From an uncultured Thiotrichaceae bacterium (lineage in GTDB: Bacteria; Pseudomonadota; Gammaproteobacteria; Thiotrichales; Thiotrichaceae): a DNA stretch of 6,404 bases. Positions 5,890-6,404 of this stretch are shown one piece after another (positions within the stretch are counted from its first letter, which is position 1; the number at the start of each line of letters is the position of its first letter). A model generated the notes under the pieces. It was not told the DNA's origin and did no database searches. It saw nothing but the letters and a program-made list of their open reading frames with translations. The translations under genes were made by a program, and so were the position numbers. The stretch is taken from positions 1-6,404 of the forward strand of contig CACVAV010000177.1 in NCBI GenBank assembly GCA_902727945.1, read 5' to 3'.

Positions 5890-6404
5890 ATGAAAAAACT
5901 GGATCGCGCAGGCTTGATGAGCCTGGAAAAATATTCTGAGGTACGTAATGATTTTCGCGCTAAGACTATAGCGCATAAATTGAATCGTAAAATCCATATT
6001 GGCCCGAATGCCACTTTGTATTTTGAAGACTACCTGACCATGCAATATCAGGTGCAGGAAATGCTACGCATTGAGAAGATATTTGAAGCAGATGGTATCG
6101 CAGAAGAACTGGAAACCTATAATCCGTTAATTCCGGATGGCTCTAATTGGAAAGCGACGTTTATGATCGAGTATCCTAATGAAACCGAGCGCAAGGAATG
6201 GCTGGCTAAACTAATCGGCATTGAAAAGAAGACCTGGGTGCAGCTGGCTGGTTTTGAAAAAGTTTATCCGATTACCAATGAAGACCTTGAACGTGAGACT
6301 GAAGATAAAACTTCTTCTGTGCACTTCATGCGCTTTGAGCTGACACCGGATATGGTGGTGGCGGCGCGTGATGGCACGGCGCTGACGATGGGGATTGAAC
6401 ACCC
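5890..6404 (+). CDS. DUF3501 family protein, partial (3' end outside window)
   Basis: An open frame begins at ATG 5890, preceded by GGAG (5880-5883), and stays open to the window end: 171 full codons without a stop. Blocks such as MLRIEKIFE (58-66), YNPLIPDGSNWKATFMIEYP (77-96), EDLERE (131-136) and KTSSVHFMRFEL (140-151) match what I know of the DUF3501 family, whose members are about 190-200 residues, so perhaps 20-30 residues are missing. No cysteine, signal peptide or membrane segment is visible in the part seen. The function of the family is not known. It starts 15 bases after the Fe-S oxidoreductase stop, so both should be translated from one message. My recollection is that DUF3501 genes often accompany rubrerythrin and this Fe-S protein; if so, it belongs to the same pathway. 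Confidence 0.88.
   Translation, partial: MKKLDRAGLMSLEKYSEVRNDFRAKTIAHKLNRKIHIGPNATLYFEDYLTMQYQVQEMLRIEKIFEADGIAEELETYNPLIPDGSNWKATFMIEYPNETERKEWLAKLIGIEKKTWVQLAGFEKVYPITNEDLERETEDKTSSVHFMRFELTPDMVVAARDGTALTMGIEH

Noticed and set aside
5644..6045. Minus-strand 133-codon open frame across the Fe-S/DUF3501 junction
   Set aside because: It is antisense to two recognised genes, and its product shows no domain pattern.

Overview
The window looks like ordinary chromosome from a gammaproteobacterium of moderate GC content. The OsmC-like protein (YhfA type) and the SpeD proenzyme are close relatives of the enterobacterial and pseudomonad proteins by motif. The yhfA-speD pairing is a gammaproteobacterial arrangement. 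No phage, transposon, CRISPR or tRNA signal is visible. The exact genus cannot be read from the sequence; a marine methylotroph or sulfur oxidiser would be compatible, but that is a guess.

Layout, left to right: (1) a short minus-strand gene of the YdcH/DUF465 helical family, ending at a clear intrinsic terminator at the left edge. (2) Diverging from it, a plus-strand pair: a yhfA-type OsmC-fold protein and speD, S-adenosylmethionine decarboxylase. The two overlap by 4 bases, and speD begins with TTG. (3) After a 55-base gap, a plus-strand NlpC/P60 lipoprotein whose lipid anchor and peptidase domain are separated by about 200 very basic residues. (4) A convergent minus-strand gene for an exported DUF3530-type alpha/beta hydrolase, separated from the NlpC gene by a hairpin that probably serves both strands. 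(5) A divergent, AT-rich control region, then a plus-strand cluster running off the right edge: a rubrerythrin without a rubredoxin domain, a GlpC-like Fe-S protein with two CxxCxxC-type cluster motifs and two CCG-type domains, and a DUF3501 protein cut by the window end.

The most interesting part is the right-hand cluster. A di-iron peroxidase-like protein that lacks its own rubredoxin electron inlet sits beside an Fe-S electron carrier and a conserved protein of unknown function. This suggests a cytoplasmic redox system whose substrate is unknown. In the Fe-S protein, the second CCG domain has lost two cysteines relative to a canonical GlpC/HdrB pattern. Two strong tandem hairpins lie between the rubrerythrin and Fe-S genes and may set unequal expression. 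The left half is mostly housekeeping: spermidine synthesis, a thiol-peroxidase-like OsmC protein, and cell-envelope proteins.
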